From positions 962,772 through 1,026,771 of the forward strand of contig NZ_LMDC01000012.1 of NCBI RefSeq assembly GCF_001425705.1: a stretch of 64,000 nucleotides of DNA, written 5' to 3'. The translations under genes and the position numbers were made by a program. Below, piece after piece: positions 40,454-48,947 of the stretch (the stretch's first letter is position 1; each line of letters begins with the position of its first letter). The notes below the pieces were generated by a model that was not told where the DNA came from, searched no databases, and saw only the letters and a list, made by a program, of their open reading frames with translations. The stretch comes from Pelomonas sp. Root1217. GTDB lineage: Bacteria > Pseudomonadota > Gammaproteobacteria > Burkholderiales > Burkholderiaceae_C.

Positions 40454-41478
40454 CCGGCCCTGGCGCTCTTCACCAGCGCCTCAATCCGCGGCGTCGCGTT
40501 CACGGCGATCAGCTCGATCTGCGGATTGGCCTTGGCGAACACGCGGAACAGCTCGTCGGTGAAGCCGTGTCCGACGTCGGTCACGCCGTCGAAGTCGATC
40601 TCGGCGCGCTTGAAGGCCGACAGCCGCGAGCCGACGCGGCGGGCCTGGGCGCGCGAGTCCAGGGCGAGCCCCTCGCCGGCGAGCAGGCGCAGCTGCACGC
40701 GCGTCTGGTCGAACTCGATGCCGTCGCCTGCCAGGCTCCAGGTCTCCATGACGCCGTCGAGCGTGCGCGTCGTGTTCAGCGCGATGGCCATGTAGATGCT
40801 GCTGCCCTGGCGGGGCAGGGCGCGGCCCTTCTTCCAGCCGGCGCTTTCCCAGGCGCGGCGCTGGTAGGCGGTGTTGTTGGCGTGGATGTCGAAAACATCG
40901 GCCAGCTGCGAGCTGAAGAACAGACCGCGGCCGGTGTGGGCATCGGGGGCGCTGGTGAGCCGCCCCTTGCTGAGCTCCAGCATCGCGTGCTGCGGGTCTT
41001 CGAGCTGGAAGGCGCTGCAGATCTTGTCGAATACGCCGATGCCGTCGTCGCTGACCAGCAGCTGCACGTGGGTAGGCGTCTGGCGCAGCGACACGGTGAC
41101 GCTGCTGCCGCCGGAATGGTCGGCCGCGTTGTTCACGAGTTCGGTGAAGCCATGCTGAACCATGCGCTCGACATGCCTGGGCAGCGCGAAGTGCGGTGCG
41201 AAGTCGCGCTGCCAGGGCAGGTCCTCCTGCAGGCCGTAGAGCGTGTAGCTGCGCGCGACCTGGCGCAGGCTGCCCGGCGTGTAGACCGGGCGGCGGCCGC
41301 TGCCACCGCGGGCCAGCCAGCCGGCGTCCACCAGGCGCTTGAGCGCCGACATCGCTGCGCGGTGGCTGGCGCCGGTGCGCTCCTCGATGTGGGTGGCCAG
41401 GTCGTGGGAATGCTCGCTGGCAGCGGCCGTGATCCAGTTGGTGAGGTGGTCGAACACCAGTCTTGTCATGGCGAGCAT
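40450..41478 (-). CDS. ATP-binding/STAS-like (DUF4325) regulator with winged helix
   Basis: A 342-residue protein in three parts: a winged-helix-like N-terminus (HLTNWITAAASEHSHDLATHIEERTGASHRAAMSALKRLVDAGWL), a GHKL-type ATPase segment (FTELVNNAADHSGG, VSDDGIGVFDKI, GRGLFFSSQLAD) and a C-terminal STAS-like DUF4325 domain (RAEIDFDGVTDVGHGFTDELFRVFA). The combination suggests an anti-sigma/anti-anti-sigma style switch, but function is unproven. The start is uncertain: ATG 41478 is used, ATG 41469 or 41526 are possible. It is divergent from fba. Confidence 0.8.
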   Translation of the reverse strand: MLAMTRLVFDHLTNWITAAASEHSHDLATHIEERTGASHRAAMSALKRLVDAGWLARGGSGRRPVYTPGSLRQVARSYTLYGLQEDLPWQRDFAPHFALPRHVERMVQHGFTELVNNAADHSGGSSVTVSLRQTPTHVQLLVSDDGIGVFDKICSAFQLEDPQHAMLELSKGRLTSAPDAHTGRGLFFSSQLADVFDIHANNTAYQRRAWESAGWKKGRALPRQGSSIYMAIALNTTRTLDGVMETWSLAGDGIEFDQTRVQLRLLAGEGLALDSRAQARRVGSRLSAFKRAEIDFDGVTDVGHGFTDELFRVFAKANPQIELIAVNATPRIEALVKSARAG

Positions 41479-41525
41479 TGTGCTGACTACTTCAATCACG
41501 GGGGGTGGGGTGGGCCCTGACTCCA

Positions 41526-41557
41526 TAGAATCCCCAACCAGTTACGAAGCGGTTACG
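41526..41557 (+). promoter_or_regulatory. fba promoter region with direct repeat
   Basis: TAGAAT (41526-41531) is a good -10 box for the aldolase gene. Just behind it GTTACG occurs twice (41541-41546 and 41552-41557), 11 bases apart, in what would be the leader. No partner regulator is recognised. Confidence 0.4.
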
Positions 41558-41613
41558 GCCTAGGGTGCGTACCGCAGTCGGCCCAGATTTCTCAACTCCA
41601 CCGGGGACAACCC

Positions 41614-42678
41614 ATGCCTCTCGTTTCCATGCGCCAGTTGCTGGACCACGCCGCCGAAAACGGCTACGGCATCCCAGCCTTCAACGTCAACAACCTCGAA
41701 CAGGTGCAGGCCATCATGGCCGCGGCCGACGAGGTCGGTGCCCCGGTCATCCTGCAGGCCAGCGCAGGCGCCCGCAAATACGCCGGCGAGCCCTTCATCA
41801 AGCACCTGATCCAGGCTGCCTGCGAGGCCTACCCGCACATCCCCCTGGTCATGCACCAAGACCATGGCACCAGCCCCAAGATCTGCGCCGGCGCCATCGA
41901 CCTGGGATTCGGCTCCGTGATGATGGACGGCTCGCTGATGGAAGACGGCAAGACGCCGGCCTCTTTCGAATACAACATGGAAGTGACCCGCAAGGTCGTC
42001 GAGATGGCGCACAAGGTCGGCGTCACCGTCGAGGGCGAACTGGGTTGCCTGGGCAACCTGGAAACCGGTGATGCCGGCGAGGAAGACGGCATCGGCGCCG
42101 AGGGCAAGCTGGACCACAGCCAGATGTTGACCGACCCCGAGGAGGCCGCCACCTTCGTCAAGGGCACCCAACTGGACGCGCTGGCGATTGCCATCGGCAC
42201 CAGCCACGGCGCCTACAAGTTCAGCCGCAAGCCCACCGGCGACATCCTGGCCATCGGCCGCGTGAAGGAGATCCACGCGCGCATCCCCAACACCCACCTC
42301 GTCATGCACGGCTCGTCCAGCGTGCCGCAGGAGCTGCTGGCCATCATCAACCAGTACGGCGGCAAGATGAAGGAGACCTTCGGCGTGCCGGTCGAGGAGA
42401 TCCAGGAAGCCATCAAGCATGGCGTGCGCAAGATCAACATCGACACCGACATCCGCCTGGCGATGACGGGCGCGGTGCGCAAGTTCCTGGCCGAGAACCC
42501 CGACAAGTTCGACGCCCGGGAATGGCTCAAGCCCGCCCGGGAAGCCGCCAAGGTCATCGCCAAGGAGCGCTACATGCAGTTCGGCTGCGAAGGCCAGGCC
42601 GGCAAGATCAAGGGCCGCACGCTGGCCGACATCGCCGGTGCATACGCCCGCGGTGAGCTGGCACAGAAGGTGCAATAA
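41614..42678 (+). CDS. fba: Fructose-bisphosphate aldolase, class II
   Basis: A 354-residue zinc-dependent aldolase of the Calvin-cycle subtype, interconverting fructose 1,6-bisphosphate and the two triose phosphates. Metal and substrate motifs: H81-Q-D-H84 (MHQDHG), [12 protein letters not shown]..., [17 protein letters not shown] and KINIDTD. Length is normal. It may also serve sedoheptulose bisphosphate. It is single, with its own -10 box, and followed eight bases later by a small gene. Confidence 0.97.
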   Translation: MPLVSMRQLLDHAAENGYGIPAFNVNNLEQVQAIMAAADEVGAPVILQASAGARKYAGEPFIKHLIQAACEAYPHIPLVMHQDHGTSPKICAGAIDLGFGSVMMDGSLMEDGKTPASFEYNMEVTRKVVEMAHKVGVTVEGELGCLGNLETGDAGEEDGIGAEGKLDHSQMLTDPEEAATFVKGTQLDALAIAIGTSHGAYKFSRKPTGDILAIGRVKEIHARIPNTHLVMHGSSSVPQELLAIINQYGGKMKETFGVPVEEIQEAIKHGVRKINIDTDIRLAMTGAVRKFLAENPDKFDAREWLKPAREAAKVIAKERYMQFGCEGQAGKIKGRTLADIAGAYARGELAQKVQ

Positions 42679-42685
42679 GCGTTCG

Positions 42686-43111
42686 GTGACGCGTCACTGC
42701 TTCACTTACGGCTCACTGATGTGGGCCGACATCATGGCCCGCGTCTGCGGGCGTGAATTCGCCAGCGAGCCGGCCTCGCTGGCGGACCATCGCCGCCACC
42801 CGGTGCGCGGCCAGGACTACCCTGGCCTGCAGGCCGCGGCCGACGGCCTGGTGCCGGGGCGGCTGTATCGCGATGTCGACGCTGGAGCCTGGGAGCGGCT
42901 GGATGCCTTCGAAGGTGTCGAGTACGAGCGCGCCGATGTCGTCGTGGCGCTGGCCGATGGCAGCGCGCTACCGGCCCAGGTCTATCGCTTCCGTCCAGAG
43001 TTCGCCGAGAGGCTGCTGCCCGGCGACTGGGATGCCGACGCTTTCGCCCGCGAGGGCCGGGAGCGCTTCATCGCCCGCTATGTGGGCTTCGAGCTGATCA
43101 CGCCACGCTGA
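42686..43111 (+). CDS. Gamma-glutamylcyclotransferase-like (AIG2) protein
   Basis: A 141-residue protein beginning at GTG 42686 (TRHCFTYGSLMW after the initiator). FTYGSLM near the N-terminus and GRLYRDVDAGAWERLDAFEG...ADVVVAL in the middle are typical of the GGCT/AIG2 fold, which includes cyclotransferases acting on gamma-glutamyl amines. The usual catalytic Glu lies in FEGVEYERA. Substrate unknown. Seven bases separate it from fba, so it may be co-transcribed. Confidence 0.82.
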   Translation: MTRHCFTYGSLMWADIMARVCGREFASEPASLADHRRHPVRGQDYPGLQAAADGLVPGRLYRDVDAGAWERLDAFEGVEYERADVVVALADGSALPAQVYRFRPEFAERLLPGDWDADAFAREGRERFIARYVGFELITPR

Positions 43112-43142
43112 AGCTCCGGGAATAAGACACGTTTTCGCCTGA

Positions 43143-43164
43143 TGACCCCCTGTTCGCGGGGTCA
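43143..43164 (+). promoter_or_regulatory. Hairpin upstream of the ethylene-receptor-like kinase
   Basis: TGACCCC/GGGGTCA around an eight-base loop, 45 bases before the kinase start and 32 behind the preceding stop. It has no T-run, so it may be a weak terminator or an operator. A second, weaker AACCC/GGGTT pair surrounds the ribosome site (about 43179-43196). Confidence 0.3.
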
Positions 43165-43208
43165 CAATCATCGGCATAACCCCTTGGTAGTTGGGTTGGG
43201 AGCGTTGG

Positions 43209-46200
43209 ATGGACGAGCTGACCGGGATCGTCGCGCGAGCGGGTTTCCTGCCCCACGGCTATTGCTTCCAGTGGTCGCCCGGCCTGCTCTGGACCATGGT
43301 CGGCGCCGATCTCTCCATCGCGCTGGCCTATTTCTCCATCCCGCTGGCCATCGCCAGCTACGCCCGTCAACGTCCGCAGGTCAATCTCGGCAGCATCGCG
43401 ACGCTGTTCGCCATCTTCATCTTCGCCTGCGGCGTGACCCATGTGCTGGACGTCTGGACGATCTGGCGCCCCGACTACGGACTGCAGACCGCCGGCAAGG
43501 TCTTCACCGCCTGCGCATCCGTGCTGACGGCGGCCGTGGCTTGGCGCCTGATGCCCACGCTGCTGGCCCTGCCGTCACTGGGCGAGATGCGCACCGCCAA
43601 CGAGGCGCTTCGCAGCGAGATGGACCGCCGCCACAGCGCCGAGGATCATCAGCTGGAGGCCGAGCAGAGCCTGGCCGCCACGCTGTCGGCCATTGATGCC
43701 GGCTTCATCACGACCGACGGCGACGGCCGGGTCACGCGCATCAATGCCGTGGCCGAGCGCATCACCGGCTGGCCGGCGCGCGAGGCCCTGGGCCTGCCGG
43801 TCTGGGAAGTCTTCCAGCGCGAAGGCATGCCGGCCGACCTGAAGGCGCGCAACCCCATCGACGTCGTGCGCCAGCACGACCGCGAAGGCGCTTTCCGTCG
43901 CCAGGCCGTCTGCGTCGCACGGGACGGCAGCCAGCGGCCCGTCGAGGTCCACGCCGACCTGACCCACCATGCCGATGGGCGGGTGCGGGGCGTAGCCATC
44001 GTCTTTCGCGACGTCGGTCGCCTGACCGAAGCAGAGGCCGAGGTGCGCCGCCTGGCGGCCGTCGTCGAGTCCTCGGCCGATGCCATCATTGTCAAGACGC
44101 TGGATGGTCGCATCACCAACTGGAATGCGGCCGCCGAGCAAATGTTCGGCTACACCGCCGCGGAGGTCGTCGGGCAGCCGGTGCAGATGCTGATCCCGCC
44201 CGAGCGCGAAGCGGAGGAGATGCGCATCCTGGCCAGCCTCGCCCAGGGCCAGCAGGTGCCGCCTTTGCGCACCGTGCGCATCGCCAAGGACGGTCGACGC
44301 CTGGAGATCTCCGCCCAGATCTCGCCGTTGCGTGACGCGGCCGGCCACATCGTTGGCGGCGTCAACTCGGCCCGCGACCTGACCCACCAGCGCCAGATCG
44401 AGACCGCACTGCGCCAGAGCGAGGCACGGCTGCGCTTCGCCCTGGAGTCCGCAGCCATTGGCGACTGGGAGCTGGAACTGGACAGCGGCCTGATTCACTG
44501 CTCGCGCCGCTATGACCAATGTTTCGGCCGGGCCGACGCCGCCGGACCCTGGGAACGCGAGCGCATGCTGGCCGCCGTCCATCCCGACGACCGGGCCATG
44601 GTGGAAGCCGGTCTGGCGGCGCTGCCTGAGGGCCACCGGCCCTGGCATGCCGAGTTCCGCGTCGTCTGGCCCGACGACAGCGTGCACTGGCTGCGCCTGG
44701 ACGCTCGCGTCACCCATGACGACGCCGGTTCGCCGCGCCTGGTTGGCATCGTGGCCGACGTGACGGCCATGCGCACCGCCGAGCAGGCCCGCCAGCAATC
44801 CATCTGGCTGGCGGCCGAGAACCGCCGCGTGCAGGAAAGCAGCCGGCTGAAGAGCCTTTTCCTCGCGAATATGTCGCATGAACTGCGCACGCCGCTGAAT
44901 GCCGTCATTGGCTTCTCCGACCTGCTGACCATGGGGGCCCATCCACCGGACTCGCCGCGCCAGCGCGAATGGCTGCAGCACATTGCCAGCAGCGGCCGGC
45001 ATTTGCTGGCCATGATCAATGACGTGCTCGATCTGTCCAAGATCGAGGCCGGCAAGATGGACTTCCATCCCGAACCGGTCGAGCTGCCGGCCTTGGTCGA
45101 TGACGTGATGGCCACCGTCGCGGTGCTCGCCGAGCAGCGCGGCCTGAGCCTCAAGTCCTCCATCGAGCCGGGGCTGCGAGACCTGGTGCTGGACCCTGCC
45201 CGGCTCAAGCAGGTGCTGCTGAACTATCTGTCCAACGCCATCAAGTTCACGCTCGCCGGCGGCCACGTCGAACTGCGCGTGGTGGGCGAGGGCCCGCGTC
45301 TGTGGCGGTTGGAGGTCGAGGACAGCGGCATCGGCATTCCGGCCGACCGCCTCGGCCATCTGTTCGTCGAATTCCAGCAGCTCGACGATGGCCTGACCAA
45401 GCGCCACCAGGGCACGGGCCTGGGGCTGGCGTTGACGCGCCGGTTGGTGGAGGCCCAGGGCGGCCGTGTCGGCGTCTACAGCGAGCCCGGGCGCGGCAGC
45501 CGCTTTTACGCCGTGCTGCCGCGCCAGCCGCTGGATGCCGGCGAGCCGGCCGGGCGTCCGGTCCACCAGCAGCTCATCGCGCTGCGCGACCACCCGCTGC
45601 GCGACGGCCTGGCCCGTGAGCTGTCGCGGGCCGGCGTGAGTGCCGACACAGCGTCCACGGCCGGCGAGGTGCTGCGCCTGACCCGGGCGCGCCGCTACAC
45701 CGAACTGGCCATCGACCTTGGCCTGCCCGATGCGCCCGGCCTGTCGTTGCTGGCGGCACTGCGCAGCGGTGGGCCGTCGATGCACGCGGCCGTCAAGGCC
45801 CTGGCGTTGACGCCGCCGGCGGGGGCGGGCGTGGCCTTCCCGGTGTCCGACGTGCTGGCCAAGCCGCTGCGCCGCGCGGCCCTGGCGCGCGCCCTCGTGC
45901 CGCTGCGGGACCGCTTGGGCTCGGGCCGGCCGGTGCTGGTCGTCGACGACGAGGCGGCGTCGCGCGAGCTGATGTGCGCGGCGCTGCAGGCCGCAGGCAT
46001 CGAGGCGACGGCCGTTGCCAGCGGCGCCGAGGCGCTGCGGCGCTTACCCGCCCTGGAGCCCGCGGCCCTCGTGCTCGACTTGATGATGCCCGGCATCGAC
46101 GGATTCCAGGTGCTGCATGAACTGCGCGGCGATCCGCGCTGGGCCGAGCTGCCCGTCATCGTCTGGACGGCGCTGACCCTCAGCGTGCAGGACATCGAGA

Positions 46201-46322
46201 GCCTGACGCGCTCGGCCGCGGCCATCGCCAGCGCCGGCGAAGCCGACGCACTGGCCGAGGTGCGTGACGCGCTGCTGCGTGCCGCCCGCCAGGACCGGCG
46301 CGGCCGACTCACGAAAGGTTGA
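43209..46322 (+). CDS. Hybrid histidine kinase with ethylene-binding-type sensor domain
   Basis: A 1037-residue membrane kinase. Residues 25-120 form three membrane helices matching the ethylene-binding domain of plant ETR1 and cyanobacterial Etr1: D34, Y41, P45, F70, C74 and H78 (CGVTH) correspond to ETR1 D25, Y32, P36, F61, C65 and H69, Cys and His being the copper ligands. Then come three PAS-type domains (about 145-530), HisKA with H557 (MSHELRTP), the ATPase domain (NAIKFT, GTGLGLAL), a degenerate receiver (D836 kept, acidic pair lost) and a good receiver with D957. A single-domain response regulator follows two bases later. Confidence 0.88.
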   Translation: MDELTGIVARAGFLPHGYCFQWSPGLLWTMVGADLSIALAYFSIPLAIASYARQRPQVNLGSIATLFAIFIFACGVTHVLDVWTIWRPDYGLQTAGKVFTACASVLTAAVAWRLMPTLLALPSLGEMRTANEALRSEMDRRHSAEDHQLEAEQSLAATLSAIDAGFITTDGDGRVTRINAVAERITGWPAREALGLPVWEVFQREGMPADLKARNPIDVVRQHDREGAFRRQAVCVARDGSQRPVEVHADLTHHADGRVRGVAIVFRDVGRLTEAEAEVRRLAAVVESSADAIIVKTLDGRITNWNAAAEQMFGYTAAEVVGQPVQMLIPPEREAEEMRILASLAQGQQVPPLRTVRIAKDGRRLEISAQISPLRDAAGHIVGGVNSARDLTHQRQIETALRQSEARLRFALESAAIGDWELELDSGLIHCSRRYDQCFGRADAAGPWERERMLAAVHPDDRAMVEAGLAALPEGHRPWHAEFRVVWPDDSVHWLRLDARVTHDDAGSPRLVGIVADVTAMRTAEQARQQSIWLAAENRRVQESSRLKSLFLANMSHELRTPLNAVIGFSDLLTMGAHPPDSPRQREWLQHIASSGRHLLAMINDVLDLSKIEAGKMDFHPEPVELPALVDDVMATVAVLAEQRGLSLKSSIEPGLRDLVLDPARLKQVLLNYLSNAIKFTLAGGHVELRVVGEGPRLWRLEVEDSGIGIPADRLGHLFVEFQQLDDGLTKRHQGTGLGLALTRRLVEAQGGRVGVYSEPGRGSRFYAVLPRQPLDAGEPAGRPVHQQLIALRDHPLRDGLARELSRAGVSADTASTAGEVLRLTRARRYTELAIDLGLPDAPGLSLLAALRSGGPSMHAAVKALALTPPAGAGVAFPVSDVLAKPLRRAALARALVPLRDRLGSGRPVLVVDDEAASRELMCAALQAAGIEATAVASGAEALRRLPALEPAALVLDLMMPGIDGFQVLHELRGDPRWAELPVIVWTALTLSVQDIESLTRSAAAIASAGEADALAEVRDALLRAARQDRRGRLTKG

Positions 46323-46323
46323 C

Positions 46324-46704
46324 ATGGCCGGCGAACGCATCCTGATCGTCGACGACAACGAACTCAACATCGACCTCGCGCAATACGTGCTGGAGGCCGA
46401 CGGCTTCATCGTCGATCGCGCTCTGCACGTCGACGAGGCCTGGGCACGGCTGCGCGCCTACCGGCCCGCCCTGGCGCTGGTCGACATCCAGTTGCCCGGC
46501 ACCGACGGCCTGAGCCTGGTGCGCGCCATCAAGGCCACGCCCGACCTCGCCGACCTGCCCGTCATAGCCTTCACGGCCTTTGCCATGCCGGGCGACGAGG
46601 TGCGCTTTCGCGCCGCGGGGTGCGACGGCTATCTGACCAAGCCGATCGACGTGCACAGCTTTGCTGCAACCGTACGTGGCTATCTGGCCGGAGGGGGCAC
46701 CTAA
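46324..46704 (+). CDS. Single-domain response regulator
   Basis: A 126-residue receiver without output domain: acidic pair VDDNE (9-13), phosphoacceptor D54 in [10 protein letters not shown], conserved Thr/Ala in AFTAFA and Lys in YLTKPID. Of the DivK/CheY-like kind, acting through protein contacts. Its ATG follows the kinase stop with one base between, so it is surely a partner of that kinase, probably in a phosphorelay. Confidence 0.93.
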   Translation: MAGERILIVDDNELNIDLAQYVLEADGFIVDRALHVDEAWARLRAYRPALALVDIQLPGTDGLSLVRAIKATPDLADLPVIAFTAFAMPGDEVRFRAAGCDGYLTKPIDVHSFAATVRGYLAGGGT

Positions 46705-46707
46705 AAT
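46702..46707 (+). promoter_or_regulatory. -10 box of purC
   Basis: TAAAAT eight bases before the purC ATG, overlapping the preceding stop. Such placement would give a leader only a few bases long or none. Confidence 0.4.
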
Positions 46708-46714
46708 CGCCGCC

Positions 46715-47611
46715 ATGCCCCAAGCCCTCTACGAATCCAACCTGACTTCCCTGCCGCTGCTTGGCCGCGGCAAGGTGCGCGAGAACTATGCCGTCGGCGA
46801 TGACCGCATCCTGATGGTCGCCAGCGACCGCCTCTCGGCCTTCGACGTCATCATGGGCGAGCCGATTCCCGGCAAGGGCGCGCTGCTGACGAAGATGGCG
46901 CTGTTCTGGTTCGACAAGCTGCAGGGCATCGTGCCCAACCACCTGACTGGCGAAGACCCGCTGTCCGTCGTGGCGGCCAAGGAGCGCGAGCAGCTCAAGG
47001 ACCGCACCATGCTGGTCAAGCGGCTCAAGCCGCTGCCCATCGAGGCCGTCGTGCGCGGCTACCTGGCCGGCAGCGGCTGGGCGGAGTACCAGGCCAGCGG
47101 CAGCGTCTGCGGCGTCAAGCTGCCGGCGGGCCTGCGCAATGCCGACAAGCTGCCCGCGCCCATCTTCACACCGGCCACCAAGGCCGAGATGGGCGACCAC
47201 GACGAGAACATCAGCTTCGAGCAGGCGGTCGGCCTCATCGGCGCCGACCTCGCCAGCCGCGTGCGCGACATCTCCATCCAGCTCTACCAGCGCGCCGCTG
47301 ATTTCGCGCTGACCAAGGGCATCATCATTGCCGACACCAAGTTCGAGTTCGGCCTGGATGCCGATGGCACGCTGACGCTGATGGACGAGGTGCTGACACC
47401 CGACTCCTCGCGCTACTGGCCGGTGGAGAGCTACGCACCGGGCAGCAACCCGCCCAGCTACGACAAGCAGTTCGTGCGCGACTGGCTGGAGGCCGTGCGC
47501 ATCGACGGCCAGCCCTGGGGCAAGAAGGCGCCCGCGCCGGCCTTGCCGGCGGAGGTGATCGCCAACACGGTGCAGAAGTACGAAGAAGCGCTGCAACGGC
47601 TCACGGCATGA
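46715..47611 (+). CDS. purC: Phosphoribosylaminoimidazole-succinocarboxamide synthase
   Basis: A 298-residue SAICAR synthetase joining CAIR and aspartate in purine synthesis, of the longer (yeast-like) form. [29 protein letters not shown], the ATP/substrate [23 protein letters not shown], and [20 protein letters not shown] are all present. The ATG is set by MPQALYESN. It overlaps the next gene by four bases. purE and purK are 4 kb further on. Confidence 0.97.
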   Translation: MPQALYESNLTSLPLLGRGKVRENYAVGDDRILMVASDRLSAFDVIMGEPIPGKGALLTKMALFWFDKLQGIVPNHLTGEDPLSVVAAKEREQLKDRTMLVKRLKPLPIEAVVRGYLAGSGWAEYQASGSVCGVKLPAGLRNADKLPAPIFTPATKAEMGDHDENISFEQAVGLIGADLASRVRDISIQLYQRAADFALTKGIIIADTKFEFGLDADGTLTLMDEVLTPDSSRYWPVESYAPGSNPPSYDKQFVRDWLEAVRIDGQPWGKKAPAPALPAEVIANTVQKYEEALQRLTA

Positions 47612-48744
47612 GCGTTGCAGCCGGTCCGGTCAAGCTTCGCAGCCGGCTGGCACAGCGGCTTGACGGCGAGATTGCCGCCGTCGCCTCCATGCCCGCGCGG
47701 GCCGCCGTGCTTCAGGTCCAGCGTGCCATCCTGTGGCTTCGCCATGGCCGCGAGGTCGAGGCCCGCGAGGAGCTGAACCGGCTGCAGGTGCGTGCCCTTG
47801 TGCATCCGCGCATCGAGCTGGCCGCATGGCTGCATCTGGCCGAAGGGCTGACGGCTTATTTCAGCGCCTTTGGCGGCGGTGCCCGTGAACGCGTGCGGCG
47901 CGCCCATGTCATGGCCAAGGCGGCCAACCTGGCGGCGCTGCCGGCCCTGTGCGACGCCTGGCTGGCGCAGATGGCCTTTGTCGACCGCGACATCGACCGT
48001 CTCGTCGCCCATGCCGCGGCCGTGCTGGCCGCGCCCGCGGACAACCCCGCAGTCTGTCGTGTCGCATCGGCGCTGGGCATGGCCTGGGACCTGGCTGGAG
48101 ACCAGGCCGCCGCGTCGTCCTGGTATGCCTGGGGCCGCCGCGCCGCCAGTGCCGACGGTGACGACGCCGGCCTGGCTGCCTTGCTCTACAACCAGATGCA
48201 GATGCGCGCCCTGCGCATCCGCCACGCCGCCCTGGCCGGCGAGCCCGGCGAGGCGCCGGCCGTGCTGCTGGGGGTGGACTCCATCGGCCATTTCGACGAT
48301 GCCGTGGGCGGTTCGGCCCGTGCTGATCTGACTCCGCTGCTGCGCGCCCAACTACTGACCGTGCAGGGCGACTACGCCACTGCCGCGGCCTTGCTGGAGG
48401 CCAGCCTGCCCGAGGCGGCGGCGGCGGGCCTGGCCCGTACCGGCGGCAGCCTGCTGGCCGACCTGGCCTGGTGCTGGGCCAATACCGGCGAGGTCCAGCG
48501 TGCCAGGGCGCTGGCCGACCAGGCCGCCGTCGAGGTGCTGGCCGAGGATGCGGCCCATTGCGACCTTGACGAATGCGCGGCCCTGCACGCCCGCCTGGCC
48601 CAGGTCTACGCCCGCTTGCATGAGGATGGGCTGGCAGCACGCCACGGCGACGCCGCTCAGGCCGCCTGGGCCCAGGACGCCGCCCAGCGCCGCCTCTGGG
48701 CCGAGCGCCTAAGCAGCGCCGGGCTGGGCACTCCGCCACGCTGA
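47608..48744 (+). CDS. Helical-repeat (TPR-like) protein of unknown function
   Basis: A 378-residue, almost entirely alpha-helical cytosolic protein, rich in Ala and Leu. Helix pairs such as [27 protein letters not shown] and [22 protein letters not shown] look like tetratricopeptide units, so it is probably a scaffold. No catalytic motif. It overlaps purC by four bases (ATGA), but nothing ties it to purine synthesis; similar TPR proteins elsewhere are joined to diguanylate cyclases or kinases. Confidence 0.65.
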   Translation: MSVAAGPVKLRSRLAQRLDGEIAAVASMPARAAVLQVQRAILWLRHGREVEAREELNRLQVRALVHPRIELAAWLHLAEGLTAYFSAFGGGARERVRRAHVMAKAANLAALPALCDAWLAQMAFVDRDIDRLVAHAAAVLAAPADNPAVCRVASALGMAWDLAGDQAAASSWYAWGRRAASADGDDAGLAALLYNQMQMRALRIRHAALAGEPGEAPAVLLGVDSIGHFDDAVGGSARADLTPLLRAQLLTVQGDYATAAALLEASLPEAAAAGLARTGGSLLADLAWCWANTGEVQRARALADQAAVEVLAEDAAHCDLDECAALHARLAQVYARLHEDGLAARHGDAAQAAWAQDAAQRRLWAERLSSAGLGTPPR

Positions 48745-48797
48745 CCGGCTTTTTCCGGAGAGTCGGCACGGCCTGGCTGCGTTACCCTCGCCGGCCT

Positions 48798-48947
48798 ATG
48801 AGCAACGCACGGCCGCCCGAAGGGGCTCATTCCCGCTCGGCGGGAGTGAGCCCGGACTTGAGATGCCCTGAGGGCATCTCGAGCCTGGAGAACGCCTGGC
48901 CGCTCCGCCGGCCAGGCAAGCGCGCAGCGCGAAGGGTGCATCAGTGA
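48798..48947 (+). other. Possible leader ORF before the Ser/Thr kinase
   Basis: A 49-codon frame begins MSNARPPEGA, loosely like the kinase's own start (MTADARDDEA), runs through three hairpins and stops with TGA overlapping the kinase GTG (GTGA). It has no good ribosome site but a promoter-like stretch in front. It resembles, more weakly, the duplicated starts at mccA and hpd. The resemblance could be chance. Confidence 0.35.
48823..48917. repeat. Array of three hairpins before the Ser/Thr kinase gene
   Basis: GGGCTCATTCCCGC/GCGGGAGTGAGCCC around TCG (48823-48853, one G:U-type mismatch), GAGATGCCC/GGGCATCTC around TGA (48860-48880), and GCCTGGCCG/CGGCCAGGC around CTCCGC (48894-48917). The first two have three-base loops, as in the other hairpin arrays of the window. 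The array fills the gap in front of the kinase gene. Confidence 0.75.

Noticed and set aside
43575-45785. A 736-codon frame antisense to the ethylene-receptor-like kinase
   Set aside because: Compositional shadow; all domain evidence is on the plus strand.
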